A DNA stretch of 64,000 bases, from contig NZ_CBDRBL010000007.1 in the NCBI RefSeq assembly GCF_965342175.1, forward strand, positions 62,001-126,000, in the 5' to 3' direction. This DNA is from Actinacidiphila sp965342175. GTDB lineage: Bacteria; Actinomycetota; Actinomycetes; Streptomycetales; Streptomycetaceae. The notes beneath the pieces are model-generated. The model saw only the letters and a list, made by a program, of their open reading frames with translations. It had not been told where the DNA came from and ran no database searches. Made by a program: the position numbers and the translations under genes. Each line of letters starts with the position of its first letter. The first letter of the stretch is position 1. Positions 10,211-18,998 of the stretch are shown here, in pieces.

Positions 10211-11377
10211 ATGACGACCGCCCACCGGCTTCCCGCCGAGTACGAGGAACTGCGCCGCACGGTCGAGCAGTTCGCGCACGACGTCGTCGCGCCGAAGATC
10301 GGCGAGTTCTACGAGCACGACGAGTTCCCCTACGAGATCATCCGCGAGATGGGCCGCATGGGCCTGTTCGGGCTGCCCTTCCCCGAGGAGTACGGCGGCA
10401 TGGGCGGCGACTACTTCGCCCTCTGCGTCGCCCTCGAGGAGCTCGCCCGGGTCGACTCCTCCGTGGCGATCACCCTGGAGGCGGGGGTCTCGCTCGGCGC
10501 CATGCCGGTCTTCCGCTTCGGCACCGAGGAGCAGAAGCGCGCATGGCTGCCGCGGCTGACCTCCGGCGAGCAGCTGGGCGCCTTCGGGCTGACCGAGCCG
10601 GACTGCGGCTCGGACGCCGGCGGCACCCACACCACGGCCCGGCTGGACGAGGCGACCGGCGAGTGGGTGATCAACGGCACCAAGAGCTTCATCACCAACT
10701 CGGGCACCGACATCACCGCCCTGGTCACGGTCACGGCAGTCACCGGGCGCAAGGAGGACGGCCGCCCGGAGATCTCCTCGATCATCGTGCCGTCCGGCAC
10801 CCCGGGCTTCACGGTGTCGAAGAAGTACAGCAAGGTGGGCTGGAACGCCTCCGACACCCGGGAGCTGTCCTTCGCGGACTGCCGCGTGCCCGCCGCCAAC
10901 CTGCTGGGCGAGCGCGGCCGGGGCTACGCCCAGTTCCTGCGCATCCTGGACGAGGGCCGGATCGCCATCGCGGCGCTGGCCACAGGGCTGGCCCAGGGCT
11001 GCGTGGACGAGTCGGTCGCCTACGCCAAGGAGCGCACGGCGTTCGGCCGTCCGATCGGCGGCAACCAGGCCATCGCCTTCAAGCTCGCCGACATGGAGAC
11101 GCGCGCCCACACCGCCCGGCTGGCCTGGCGTGACGCCGCCTCGCGGCTGGTGGCGGGCGAGCCCTTCAAGAAGGAGGCGGCGATGGCCAAGCTCTACTCC
11201 TCGGAGATCGCGGTCACCAACGCCCGCGAGGCCACCCAGGTGCACGGCGGCTACGGCTTCATGAACGAGTACCCCGTCGCCCGCATGTGGCGCGACTCGA
11301 AGATCCTGGAGATCGGCGAGGGCACCAGCGAGGTGCAGCGCATGTTGATCGCGCGCGAATTGGGCCTTCCGGCGTAG
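10211..11377 (+). CDS. Acyl-CoA dehydrogenase, isovaleryl-CoA type
   Basis: A 388-residue acyl-CoA dehydrogenase. Motifs: FGLTEPDCGSDAGGTHTTA, the KYSKVGWNASDTRELSF strand and QVHGGYGFMNEYPVARMWRDSKILEIGEGTSEVQRMLIARELGL at the C-terminus, with the catalytic glutamate in the EIGEGTSE region. It begins 7 nt after the HMG-CoA lyase stop, so it is the last gene of the operon. Its place with methylcrotonyl-CoA carboxylase and HMG-CoA lyase suggests isovaleryl-CoA dehydrogenase activity; other branched or short acyl-CoAs remain possible. Confidence 0.9.
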   Translation: MTTAHRLPAEYEELRRTVEQFAHDVVAPKIGEFYEHDEFPYEIIREMGRMGLFGLPFPEEYGGMGGDYFALCVALEELARVDSSVAITLEAGVSLGAMPVFRFGTEEQKRAWLPRLTSGEQLGAFGLTEPDCGSDAGGTHTTARLDEATGEWVINGTKSFITNSGTDITALVTVTAVTGRKEDGRPEISSIIVPSGTPGFTVSKKYSKVGWNASDTRELSFADCRVPAANLLGERGRGYAQFLRILDEGRIAIAALATGLAQGCVDESVAYAKERTAFGRPIGGNQAIAFKLADMETRAHTARLAWRDAASRLVAGEPFKKEAAMAKLYSSEIAVTNAREATQVHGGYGFMNEYPVARMWRDSKILEIGEGTSEVQRMLIARELGLPA

Positions 11378-11391
11378 TTCTCACCCTCCCT

Positions 11392-11409
11392 CTGCCCGAT
11401 TTCGGGCAG
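11392..11409 (+). terminator. Short hairpin after the leucine-degradation operon
   Basis: 8-bp arms CTGCCCGA/TCGGGCAG separated by two T residues, 15 nt after the operon's last stop codon. A modest candidate terminator. Confidence 0.4.
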
Positions 11410-11450
11410 GAATCTTGCGATCAGCGTCCCTTCTCCCTCAGTATCATCCG

Positions 11451-11726
11451 GTGCTCGAACGCCGGACGACCCACGACGATCTTGTCGACCACCTGGTGCG
11501 GACCACGCCGCTGCAACACGGCGAGGCCGCCCGGGTCGTCCTGGACGTCCTGGCGTACTTCGACGAGCCGGCCGAGGACTTCGTGCGGCGCCGACACCGC
11601 GAGCTGCAGGCCAAGGGCCTGCAGAACACGGAGATCTTCGAACGGATCACGGCCGAGCTGCCGCACCGGGCGGTCGCCCCGCCCGAGTACTCCCTGCGGC
11701 AGCTGCGCCGCATCGTCTACGGCTGA
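11451..11726 (+). CDS. Small conserved Streptomyces protein, function unknown
   Basis: A 91-residue soluble acidic protein beginning VLERRTTHDDLVDHLVRTTPL and ending RQLRRIVYG. I choose GTG 11451 because the preceding 12 codons (open back to a TTG at 11415) have AT-rich third positions unlike a Streptomyces gene, while codons after GTG are strongly GC3. No clear ribosome site precedes it. No signal peptide or membrane helix is present. It lies 43 nt upstream of glmS in the same direction and may be cotranscribed with it. No family is recognised. Confidence 0.65.
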   Translation: MLERRTTHDDLVDHLVRTTPLQHGEAARVVLDVLAYFDEPAEDFVRRRHRELQAKGLQNTEIFERITAELPHRAVAPPEYSLRQLRRIVYG

Positions 11727-11769
11727 CAGCGAGACCGGGGCGCCTCGGCGACCGGAAAAGGACGGAAGC

Positions 11770-13584
11770 ATGTGCGGAATCGTCGGTTACATCGGGAAGC
11801 GTGATGTCGCCCCGCTGCTGCTGGAGGGCCTGCAGCGGCTGGAGTACCGCGGTTACGACTCCGCGGGCGTCGTGATCTCCGGCAGGTCCGGGGGGCTCAA
11901 GGCCGTCAAGGCCAAGGGCCGGGTCCGCGAGCTCGAGGCGCGGATCCCCAAGCGCTTCGCCGGGACCACCGGCATAGCCCACACCCGTTGGGCCACCCAC
12001 GGCGCCCCGAGCGACGAGAACGCGCACCCCCACCTCGACACCGAGGGCAGGGTCGCCGTCGTCCACAACGGCATCGTCGACAACGCTTCCGAGCTGCGCG
12101 CGAAGCTGGAGGCCGACGGCGTGGTCTTCGCCTCGGAGACCGACACCGAGGTCATCACCCACCTCGTCGCCCGCTCCCAGGCCGAGTCCCTGGAGGAGAA
12201 GGTCCGCGAGGCGCTGAAGGTCATCGAGGGCACCTACGGCATCGCCGTCATGCACGCCGACTTCCCCGACCGGATCGTCGTGGCCCGCAACGGCTCGCCG
12301 GTGGTCCTCGGCATCGGCGAGAAGGAAATGTTCGTCGCCTCCGACGTCGCCGCGCTGATCTCCCACACCCGCCAGGTCGTCACTCTCGACGACGGCGAGA
12401 TGGCCACCCTCAAAGCCGACGACTTCCGCACCTGCACGACCTCGGGCACCCGCACCACGGCCACCCCCGAGACCGTGGAGTGGGAGGCCGCCTCCTACGA
12501 CATGGGCGGCCACGACACCTACATGCACAAGGAGATCTGCGAGCAGCCCGACGCGGTCGACCGCGTGCTGCGCGGCCGGATCGACGACAAGTTCTCCACC
12601 GTCCACCTCGGCGGCCTGAACCTCGACGCCCGCGAGGCCCGCGGCATCCGCCGGGTGAAAATCCTCGGCTGCGGGACCTCGTACCACGCCGGTCTGATCG
12701 GCGCCTCGCTGATCGAGGGCCTGGCTCGTATCCCGGCCGACTCCGAGCCGGCCTCGGAGTTCCGCTACCGCAACCCGGTCGTGGACCCGGACACCCTCTA
12801 CGTCGCCGTCTCGCAGTCCGGTGAGACCTACGACGTCCTGGCGGCCGTCCAGGAACTCAAGCGCAAGGGCGCCCGCGTCCTGGGCGTGGTGAACGTGGTG
12901 GGCTCCGCGATCGCCCGTGAGACCGACGGCGGCGTGTACGTGCACGCCGGCCCGGAGGTCTGCGTCGTCTCCACCAAGTGCTTCACCAACACCGTCGTCG
13001 CCTTCACGCTGCTCGCCCTGCACCTGGGCCGCATCCGGGACCTCTCGGTGGCCGACGGCAAGCGGATCATCGAGGGACTGCGGAAGCTGCCCGCGCAGAT
13101 CCAGGAGATCCTCGCCCGGGAAGAGGACATCGCGAAGCTGGCGGCCGAGTACGCGGACGCCACGTCGATGATGTTCATCGGCCGGGTGCGCGGCTACCCG
13201 GTGGCGCTGGAGGCGTCGCTGAAGCTGAAGGAGATCTCCTACATCCACGCCGAGGCGTACCCGGCCTCCGAGCTCAAGCACGGCCCGCTGGCCCTGATCG
13301 AGCCGGCGATGCCGACCGTCGCGATCGTCCCGGACGACTCGCTGCTGGAGAAGAACCGCGCCGCGATGGAGGAGGTCAAGGCCCGCAGCGGCCGCATCCT
13401 GGCCGTCGCGCACCAGGAGCAGGCGAAGGCCGACCACACGATCGTCGTCCCCAAGAACGAGGACGAGCTCGACCCGATCCTGATGGGCATCCCGCTCCAG
13501 CTGGTGGCGTACCACACGGCGCTGGCCCTGGGCCGGGACATCGACAAGCCGCGGAACCTCGCGAAGTCCGTCACCGTCGAGTAG
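11770..13584 (+). CDS. glmS: Glutamine-fructose-6-phosphate aminotransferase (isomerizing)
   Basis: A 604-residue GlmS, making glucosamine-6-phosphate from fructose-6-phosphate and glutamine for peptidoglycan precursors. It starts MCGIVGYIGKRDV, so Cys2 becomes the N-terminal nucleophile of the class II glutaminase domain. Two SIS sugar-isomerase domains follow: one with GCGTSYHAGLIG and VAVSQSGETYD, the other with GRVRGYPVALEASLKLKEISYIHAEAYPASELKHGPLALI. The C-terminus KPRNLAKSVTVE is the canonical end. Streptomyces often carries two glmS genes; which one this is cannot be told here. A strong hairpin follows. Confidence 0.95.
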   Translation: MCGIVGYIGKRDVAPLLLEGLQRLEYRGYDSAGVVISGRSGGLKAVKAKGRVRELEARIPKRFAGTTGIAHTRWATHGAPSDENAHPHLDTEGRVAVVHNGIVDNASELRAKLEADGVVFASETDTEVITHLVARSQAESLEEKVREALKVIEGTYGIAVMHADFPDRIVVARNGSPVVLGIGEKEMFVASDVAALISHTRQVVTLDDGEMATLKADDFRTCTTSGTRTTATPETVEWEAASYDMGGHDTYMHKEICEQPDAVDRVLRGRIDDKFSTVHLGGLNLDAREARGIRRVKILGCGTSYHAGLIGASLIEGLARIPADSEPASEFRYRNPVVDPDTLYVAVSQSGETYDVLAAVQELKRKGARVLGVVNVVGSAIARETDGGVYVHAGPEVCVVSTKCFTNTVVAFTLLALHLGRIRDLSVADGKRIIEGLRKLPAQIQEILAREEDIAKLAAEYADATSMMFIGRVRGYPVALEASLKLKEISYIHAEAYPASELKHGPLALIEPAMPTVAIVPDDSLLEKNRAAMEEVKARSGRILAVAHQEQAKADHTIVVPKNEDELDPILMGIPLQLVAYHTALALGRDIDKPRNLAKSVTVE

Positions 13585-13611
13585 GCCCCGGGGGACCCGC
13601 GGGCGGACGAC

Positions 13612-13645
13612 GAGGCACCCCGCGCCGAAGGGCGCGGGGTGCCTC
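13612..13645. terminator. Strong bidirectional hairpin between glmS and a convergent membrane gene
   Basis: 15-bp perfect arms (13612-13626 and 13631-13645; arm starts GAGGCACCCCGCGCC) with a 4-nt loop. It lies 27 nt past the glmS stop and 20 nt past the stop of the convergent gene, so it can serve both. Confidence 0.75.
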
Positions 13646-13665
13646 GCCTCCGCCCTCCCCGGGGT

Positions 13666-14262
13666 TCAGGCCGCGGACCCGCGGTGCGGCAGGGGCAGCC
13701 GCCAGCCGTCCGCGAGAGCACGCCGGCCCCACGCGGCGTTGGTGAGCAGCGCGGTCCCGCCGTACCAGGCGACCGCGCCTGCCGCGAGGCCCACCCAGCC
13801 GGCCGTCTTGCCGAGGCCGCCGCTGGAGGCGAGAGCCGCGATGCCGGACAGGGCCGTGGCCAGGGTCAGCAGCCCGAAGACCGCCTGCGCCACCCCGCCC
13901 ATCTGCCAGGCCGCCAATGTCAGGCTGAGCGCCAGCAGCGCCCACAGGAGCATGAAGAGCCCGGCGGCCTCGCTGCTCGCCCCGGCCCCGGACCCCGCCG
14001 ACCAGGTCACCCAGAAGGCGCCCAGTGCGGCGAAGGCGGTGCCGGTGAAGCCGTTGCCTCCGTAGAACTCCCACATGCCGGCGACGAATTGCGTCACGCC
14101 GCCGACGACGAGAGCGAGCCGCGCGGTGTCCGCCGCCGCGGCGTTGTCGATGACGCCGGTGCTGAACAGCCCGAAGGCGATCAGCGTCAGGCCGAGTGCC
14201 AGATATCCCAGAGCCGTCGCGCCGGCTCCTGAGGTGCGTGCCGTGGAGACGTCGTTGTCCAC
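13666..14262 (-). CDS. GPR1/FUN34/YaaH-like membrane protein (acetate permease family, divergent)
   Basis: A 198-residue integral membrane protein with about six hydrophobic helices. The family block FVAGMWEFYGGNGFTGTAFAALGAFWVTW is clear, which places it with SatP/YaaH succinate-acetate transporters. The N-terminal NP[AV]PLG signature of active transporters is replaced by GATALGYLALGLT, so transport function is uncertain. GTG 14262 is chosen because GAAGGGGG lies 6 nt upstream; the frame extends another 21 codons without support. It is convergent with glmS. Role in acetate or succinate movement is inferred only from the family. Confidence 0.75.
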   Translation of the reverse strand: MDNDVSTARTSGAGATALGYLALGLTLIAFGLFSTGVIDNAAAADTARLALVVGGVTQFVAGMWEFYGGNGFTGTAFAALGAFWVTWSAGSGAGASSEAAGLFMLLWALLALSLTLAAWQMGGVAQAVFGLLTLATALSGIAALASSGGLGKTAGWVGLAAGAVAWYGGTALLTNAAWGRRALADGWRLPLPHRGSAA

Positions 14263-14369
14263 CGCGGGCCCCCTTCGTGTACGAGGGAAGAGACTGCTGA
14301 CGAGATACCCTTCACAAGGGCACAAGCAATCCCGCGATGGACGGATTCACGGCATCGTGCATCGAATCG

Positions 14370-14891
14370 TTATGGAATGACCACGACAGGCCGCTGTGCG
14401 CGCCGGGCGAGGCGTCCGGCGACCGAGCCGAAGATCTTGCCGATGATCCCGTGCGTGCCGCCCACCACGATGGCGTCGGCCTCGTACTCCCGGCCGACCT
14501 CCTCCAATTCGTGGCAAATGTCGCCGCCGCGCTCCACCAGGATCCACGGCACCTCCGACAGGTGGTCGGCGCAGGCGAGTTCCAGGCCGAGCACCTCGGT
14601 GCGGTGGTCGGGGACGTCGACGAAGACCGGCGGCTCGCAGCCCGCCCATACGGTCGCCGGGAGCCGGTTGGCGACATGCACGATGATCAGCGCGGAACCG
14701 GACCGGCGCGCCATGCCGATGGCGTACGCGAGAGCCCGTTCGCTCGACACGGAGCCGTCAAAACCGACGACCACGCCGTGCCGGAACGCGGGATCACAGG
14801 AAGAGCGCGGCTCGCAGTCCGCCTCGGGTACCGCCGCCGATTCGGCGAGCGGCTTTCCGTCGGCGGGCTCGGGGAGCTCGTAACCGGCCAT
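14370..14891 (-). CDS. Universal stress protein (UspA family)
   Basis: A 173-residue single-domain USP. The Rossmann-like fold begins VVVGFDGSVSSERALAYAI and ends with the ATP-binding pattern VVGGTHGIIGKIFGSVAGRLARRAQRPVVVIP (G-2x-G-9x-G[ST/S]-like spacing). An N-terminal extension of about 45 residues precedes the fold. ATG 14891 is preferred over a further-upstream open frame because the upstream residues are not conserved-looking; its ribosome site is weak. These proteins bind ATP and respond to stress or dormancy; no partner is visible. Confidence 0.8.
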   Translation of the reverse strand: MAGYELPEPADGKPLAESAAVPEADCEPRSSCDPAFRHGVVVGFDGSVSSERALAYAIGMARRSGSALIIVHVANRLPATVWAGCEPPVFVDVPDHRTEVLGLELACADHLSEVPWILVERGGDICHELEEVGREYEADAIVVGGTHGIIGKIFGSVAGRLARRAQRPVVVIP

Positions 14892-15605
14892 GATGCGGTT
14901 TCTCGGCAAGGTCGGCGCCGGGAGCGCCGAGTGGGCGGACAACAACACTGCGGGGGCCGCGGGACCGGCCTGGATTCGACCGGTAAGGGGCTGCCCTTCC
15001 CGCTGACTCCAGAGTACGGCGACCGGAGACCTCTGCACAGATGTGCAGGTGCCCTCACAGCGTCCCCCTACCCCGGAGTTTCCGAGAGAATGCCGGAGCG
15101 GACGGCCCGACGCAACGTCCCGTCACCAACCGGACAAGTCACCCCGCGCCCCGGCCTCTCCCACTGTCCGCCTCCGGCCATATCCGGAATCGTCCTAGCG
15201 GCCTCCGTACGGACAGGGGGCGCACGCGCGCATCGGCCACTCACGGGGCGTACGACGGGGCGCTGACCAGGGGCGCGTACTGGCCTTCCCGCCATTTTCA
15301 GCCAACTTCCCTGTGCGTTCCGGCACTTGGCATCATGATCGGCGACCTTCGCCACCCCTGGGACGGAAGCGGAATGAAGGGGCGCACGGGCGTTGTGCGC
15401 CGGTTCGGCTCCCGGAAGGCGCACTTCCCGAAGGGAACGCTTCGTGATCGAATGCTTCACGCCACGTGGTCATGTCGACATACCGGCAGGTGGTGAACTT
15501 GCCACTGCGGGTACTGCGGAACCAGTAGATTCGATCTTGAGCGGCGACAGCGGGGGACCCGTGCAGGACCGAGAGGACCAGACGACCGAGGGGGGCTTGA
15601 GCTCC
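14892..15605. other. Long intergenic region upstream of adpA
   Basis: No protein gene is evident in about 700 bp. adpA regulators are known to have long regulated leaders and to autoregulate. Three sequences match the reverse of the AdpA consensus TGGCSNGWWY at 9 of 10 positions: CTTCCCGCCA (15285-15294), CTTCACGCCA (15455-15464) and GAACTTGCCA (15495-15504). They are candidates only, since such matches are common in GC-rich DNA. Confidence 0.4.
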
Positions 15606-17135
15606 ATGACACAGGAGTCCAGGACCGGCACCATGGCGGAGATCCAGTCGGCCGCCGGCATGTCCACCGCACTGTCCGCACCGGCGGGCTCGCCGGCCGT
15701 CCCGCACATCGCGGGACCGTCCGTCACCCCGGTGGCGTCCGCCGCCCCGGCGAGCGCCTCCGTGGGGCACGGCCCGTCCACCACCGCCCAGCAGGGCCGC
15801 GGGCCACGGGCGTTGTCGGCGCGACGCCGTCAGGAGGTCGTGGCGGTACTGCTGTTCAGCGGCGGCCCCATCTTCGAGAGCTCCATCCCCCTGTCCGTGT
15901 TCGGCATCGACCGCCAGGACGCGGGCGTGCCCCGCTACCGGCTGCTGGTCTGCGCCGGCGAGGACGGCCCGCTGCGCACCACCGGCGGCCTGGAGTTGAC
16001 CGCCCCGTACGGGCTGGAGGCGCTGTCACGCGCCGGCACGGTCGTCGTGCCCGCCTGGCGCTCGATCTCGCAGCCGCCGCCCGCCGAGGCGCTGGACGCG
16101 CTGCGCCGCGCCCACGAGGAGGGCGCCCGCATCATCGGGCTGTGCACCGGCGCCTTCGTGCTCGCCGCCGCGGGACTGCTGGACGGCCGCCCCGCCACCA
16201 CGCACTGGATGTACGCGCCGACCCTGGCCAAGCGCTACCCGTCCGTCCATGTCGACCCGCGCGAGTTGTTCGTCGACGACGGCGACATCCTCACCAGCGC
16301 CGGCACCGCCGCGGGCATCGACCTGTGCCTGCACGTCGTACGGAGCGACCACGGCGGCGAGGCCGCCAACGCGCTCGCCCGCCGGCTCGTGGTGCCGCCG
16401 CGCCGCGGCGACTGGGGCGGCCAGCCCCGCCACCTCGACCGCTCTTTACCCGAGGAGATCGGCGGCGATCCGCTCGCCGAAGTCGTCGCCTGGGCGCTGG
16501 AGCACCTGCACGAGCAGTTCGACGTGGAGACCCTGGCCGCCCGCGCCTACATGAGCCGCCGCACCTTCGACCGGCGTTTCCGCACGCTCACCGGCAGCGC
16601 CCCCCTGCAGTGGCTGATCACCCAGCGTGTGCTGCAGGCGCAGCGGCTGCTGGAGACCTCCGACTACTCCGTGGACGAAGTCGCCGCACGCTGCGGCTTC
16701 CGCTCACCCGTCGCGCTGCGCGGTCACTTCCGCCGACAGCTCGGCGCCTCCCCCGCCTCGTACCGGGCGGCCTACCGGGCCCGGCGTCCTCAGGACGAGC
16801 CGGACACCGCCGGAATCGCCGCCCGGGAGAAGCGCGGCGCCGAGGCGGCCGGCGGGCAGGTCCTGGCACCGCGGCGCGGCCCGCTGCCCCTCGCGGACCG
16901 CGTGGGCGCCGGGGGCCCGCAGAACCCGGGCCCTGCGGGTTCCGGCACCGGGCCGGGCGCGCTCCGGACCGACGGGGAACCGCCCTATGCCGCGCGCATC
17001 CCGGAGCAGCCCGGGAGCCGTTTCGAGCTCCGCGAGCCGCACGGCCTCCGGCGTCCGCGAGGTGACCGGTCCGCCCGCGACGGACGCGGTCGTGGCGCGA
17101 CTATGCCTGCGCCTCGGGATCGCCCCGTAGGGTGA
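15606..17135 (+). CDS. adpA: AdpA, AraC-family master regulator of development and secondary metabolism
   Basis: About 509 residues. A DJ-1/PfpI-like domain begins near residue 78 (VAVLLFSGGPIFESSIPLSVFGIDRQD) and contains GLCTGAFVLAAAGLLDGRPATTHW; the C-terminal AraC DNA-binding domain contains AARAYMSRRTFDRRFRTLTG and DEVAARCGFRSPVALRGHFRRQLG. Between the domains codon 281 (16446-16448) is TTA, in the DRSLPEE stretch, which requires the rare bldA tRNA. The N-terminus is about 60 residues longer than in the best known orthologues: ATG 15606 (GAGGGGGG 10 nt upstream) and ATG 15633 (AGGA 8 nt upstream) are both plausible. The C-terminal tail is low complexity. orn follows after 5 nt. Confidence 0.93.
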   Translation: MTQESRTGTMAEIQSAAGMSTALSAPAGSPAVPHIAGPSVTPVASAAPASASVGHGPSTTAQQGRGPRALSARRRQEVVAVLLFSGGPIFESSIPLSVFGIDRQDAGVPRYRLLVCAGEDGPLRTTGGLELTAPYGLEALSRAGTVVVPAWRSISQPPPAEALDALRRAHEEGARIIGLCTGAFVLAAAGLLDGRPATTHWMYAPTLAKRYPSVHVDPRELFVDDGDILTSAGTAAGIDLCLHVVRSDHGGEAANALARRLVVPPRRGDWGGQPRHLDRSLPEEIGGDPLAEVVAWALEHLHEQFDVETLAARAYMSRRTFDRRFRTLTGSAPLQWLITQRVLQAQRLLETSDYSVDEVAARCGFRSPVALRGHFRRQLGASPASYRAAYRARRPQDEPDTAGIAAREKRGAEAAGGQVLAPRRGPLPLADRVGAGGPQNPGPAGSGTGPGALRTDGEPPYAARIPEQPGSRFELREPHGLRRPRGDRSARDGRGRGATMPAPRDRPVG

Positions 17136-17140
17136 GACGT

Positions 17141-17752
17141 ATGAACGACCGGATGGTGTGGATCGACTGCGAGATGACCGGGCTCTCCCTGGCCCAGGAC
17201 GCTCTGATCGAGGTGGCGGCGCTCGTCACCGACTCGGAGCTCAATGTGCTCGGTGAGGGGGTGGACATCGTCATCCGTCCCCCGGCCGAGGCCCTGGAGA
17301 GCATGCCGGAGATCGTCCGCACGATGCACACCGCCTCCGGACTGCTCGAGGAGCTCGACGGCGGTGTGGCGCTGGAGGAGGCGGAGAAGCTCGTCCTGGA
17401 CTACATCCGCCAGTACGTGCCCGAGCCCCGCAAGGCGCCGCTGTGCGGGAACTCCGTCTCCACCGACCGCGGCTTCCTCGCCCGCGACATGCCCGCCATC
17501 GAGCAGCACCTGCACTACCGCATCGTCGACGTCTCCTCCATCAAGGAGCTGGCCCGGCGCTGGTACCCGCGCGCCTACTTCGCCAGCCCGGAGAAGAACG
17601 GCAACCACCGCGCCCTCGCCGACATCCGCGAGTCCATCGCGGAGCTGCGCTACTACCGCGAGGCGGTCTTCGTGCCGCAGCCCGGGCCCGACACGGAGAC
17701 GGCGCGCTCGATCGCCGCGAAGTACGTTCTGCCTGCCGAAACGGCGGAGTGA
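17141..17752 (+). CDS. orn: Oligoribonuclease
   Basis: A 203-residue DEDDh 3'-5' exoribonuclease that degrades 2-5 nt RNAs, including pGpG from c-di-GMP breakdown. Catalytic residues lie in MVWIDCEMTGL (D, E), in STDRGFLARDM (D) and in NHRALADIRESI (H, D). ATG 17141 has GGGTGAG upstream and sits 5 nt after the adpA stop, so cotranscription with adpA is likely, as in other streptomycetes. The c-di-GMP link is notable because a GGDEF-EAL protein lies 20 kb away. Confidence 0.95.
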   Translation: MNDRMVWIDCEMTGLSLAQDALIEVAALVTDSELNVLGEGVDIVIRPPAEALESMPEIVRTMHTASGLLEELDGGVALEEAEKLVLDYIRQYVPEPRKAPLCGNSVSTDRGFLARDMPAIEQHLHYRIVDVSSIKELARRWYPRAYFASPEKNGNHRALADIRESIAELRYYREAVFVPQPGPDTETARSIAAKYVLPAETAE

Positions 17753-17843
17753 TCGACCCGCGGAAAACGTGGCGGCGAGCACCCCGCCGGACCCTGTACA
17801 CTTTTTCTCGGCCGGTGCGCAGCAGTGAGAAGCGCCGGTCGTG

Positions 17844-17916
17844 GTGGGTGTAGCTCAGCTGGTAGAGCACCTGGTTGTGGTCCAGGATGTCGCGGGTTCG
17901 AGTCCCGTCACTCACC
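17844..17916 (+). tRNA. tRNA-His (GTG)
   Basis: Full cloverleaf: acceptor GTGGGTG pairs with CACTCAC (one G-U), anticodon loop contains GTG, T-arm GCGGGTTCGAGTCCCGT. The extra G at 17843 (G-1) opposite discriminator C at 17916 is the tRNA-His identity element. CCA is not encoded. Confidence 0.96.
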
Positions 17917-17925
17917 CTGATGACC

Positions 17926-17959
17926 GAGGGGCCGGTCCGCGAAAGCGGACCGGCCCCTC
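17926..17959 (+). terminator. Terminator of tRNA-His
   Basis: Perfect 15-bp stem (GAGGGGCCGGTCCGC and its complement) with GAAA tetraloop, 9 nt after the tRNA. Confidence 0.8.
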
Positions 17960-18088
17960 GTCGTGTGCCCGGAGGCCACCGGTAGCCCGGGGGCCGCTGG
18001 TGCCCTGCGATCCCTGGCCCTGAGCCTGGGCCCGCGGACGGCAGCCGCAGCCGGACCGCTCGGCCCGGCTGCGGTGCGCAAGATCACG

Positions 18089-18598
18089 TCAGCCGGCCGC
18101 CGCCTCGGCGGCGGCGAGCCCGGGCTGCCAGGGATACGCGGGCTCGGCCCCGGCCTCTTTGAACAGCACCGTGACCCCGGCGGCACGCAGGGTCTCCAGC
18201 GAGCGCTCGAACTGCGGGTGCTGCATCAGGGCGGCGCTCACCGACGGCATCGCCACCGCGGGCACGCGCTTGCCGATGCTCTCGGCGAGGACACCGGTCA
18301 CGAACGTCTCGGTGAGGCCCAGGGCCCATCCGTTGATCGTGTTGAAGGTGGCCGGGGCCACCAGGATCACGTCGGCTGGAGGCCACACCTCGGGCAGCCC
18401 GGGCAGTGGGTACTCGTGTCGCACCGGGCGGCCGGTCAGGGCGGCCAGTCCGTCCAGGCTCGGCTCCAGCCAGCGGGCCGCCGTGGGCGTCAGTCCGAGA
18501 CAGACCTCCCAGCCGCGCACCTGGGCGTCCTCGATGACGCGCGCGACGTCGAAGACGGGTGGGGCGGCGCCGGCGAACAGGTAGAGGGTCCGAGTCAT
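18089..18598 (-). CDS. Flavoprotein (phosphopantothenoylcysteine decarboxylase-like fold)
   Basis: A 169-residue protein of the flavoprotein family (Dfp/UbiX-like Rossmann fold that binds FMN). It starts MTRTLYLFAGAAPPVFD and contains PPADVILVAPATFNTINGWALGLTETFVTGVLAE, the region that in this fold carries the flavin and substrate contacts. ATG 18598 is chosen because the 64 codons upstream in the open frame are non-coding in appearance. It stands alone, with a small conserved gene upstream on the same strand. Substrate is unknown; single-domain members are not CoA biosynthesis enzymes themselves. Confidence 0.75.
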   Translation of the reverse strand: MTRTLYLFAGAAPPVFDVARVIEDAQVRGWEVCLGLTPTAARWLEPSLDGLAALTGRPVRHEYPLPGLPEVWPPADVILVAPATFNTINGWALGLTETFVTGVLAESIGKRVPAVAMPSVSAALMQHPQFERSLETLRAAGVTVLFKEAGAEPAYPWQPGLAAAEAAAG

Positions 18599-18665
18599 GC
18601 GACCCACCCAATCGCGGGAAGTGGATCTTTCGCAACCGTACGCGGAACCGGACGCCCGGCCATCC

Positions 18666-18875
18666 TCACGGGGACCAGTGGTACTTGCCCCCGCCGAGCC
18701 AGCGCACGGCGTGGGGGTCGTCGAAGTCGACGTGCTTCCTTCCGACGTCGTGGGCGATCCGGACGACGTCGAGCAGGTCGTAGGCGACACCGACGGGCTG
18801 CCCGTCGATCTGCACGATGCGGAAGGGCGGGTCGCCGGCCTGGACGGGCGACACGACGATCGGGCTGCTGCTCAC
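18666..18875 (-). CDS. Small conserved protein, function unknown
   Basis: A 69-residue protein beginning VSSSPIVVSPVQAGDPPFRIVQIDGQPVGVAYDLLDVVRIAHDVGRKHVDFDDP and ending GGGKYHWSP. It looks like a single small beta-rich domain; no signal peptide or transmembrane helix is seen. GTG 18875 fits better than six more upstream codons. It is 67 nt upstream of the flavoprotein gene on the same strand. Confidence 0.6.
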   Translation of the reverse strand: MSSSPIVVSPVQAGDPPFRIVQIDGQPVGVAYDLLDVVRIAHDVGRKHVDFDDPHAVRWLGGGKYHWSP

Positions 18876-18998
18876 GTGTCCAGCTTGCGACACCCCGGCA
18901 CGCTGCGCACCCTAACCGGCTCCCGGGCCCCAGCCCTGTCCGCCCCGCCGCCGCATGTCCCCCGGCGGAGGCGGGGCCGCGCTCGTACCGTGGTGGGC

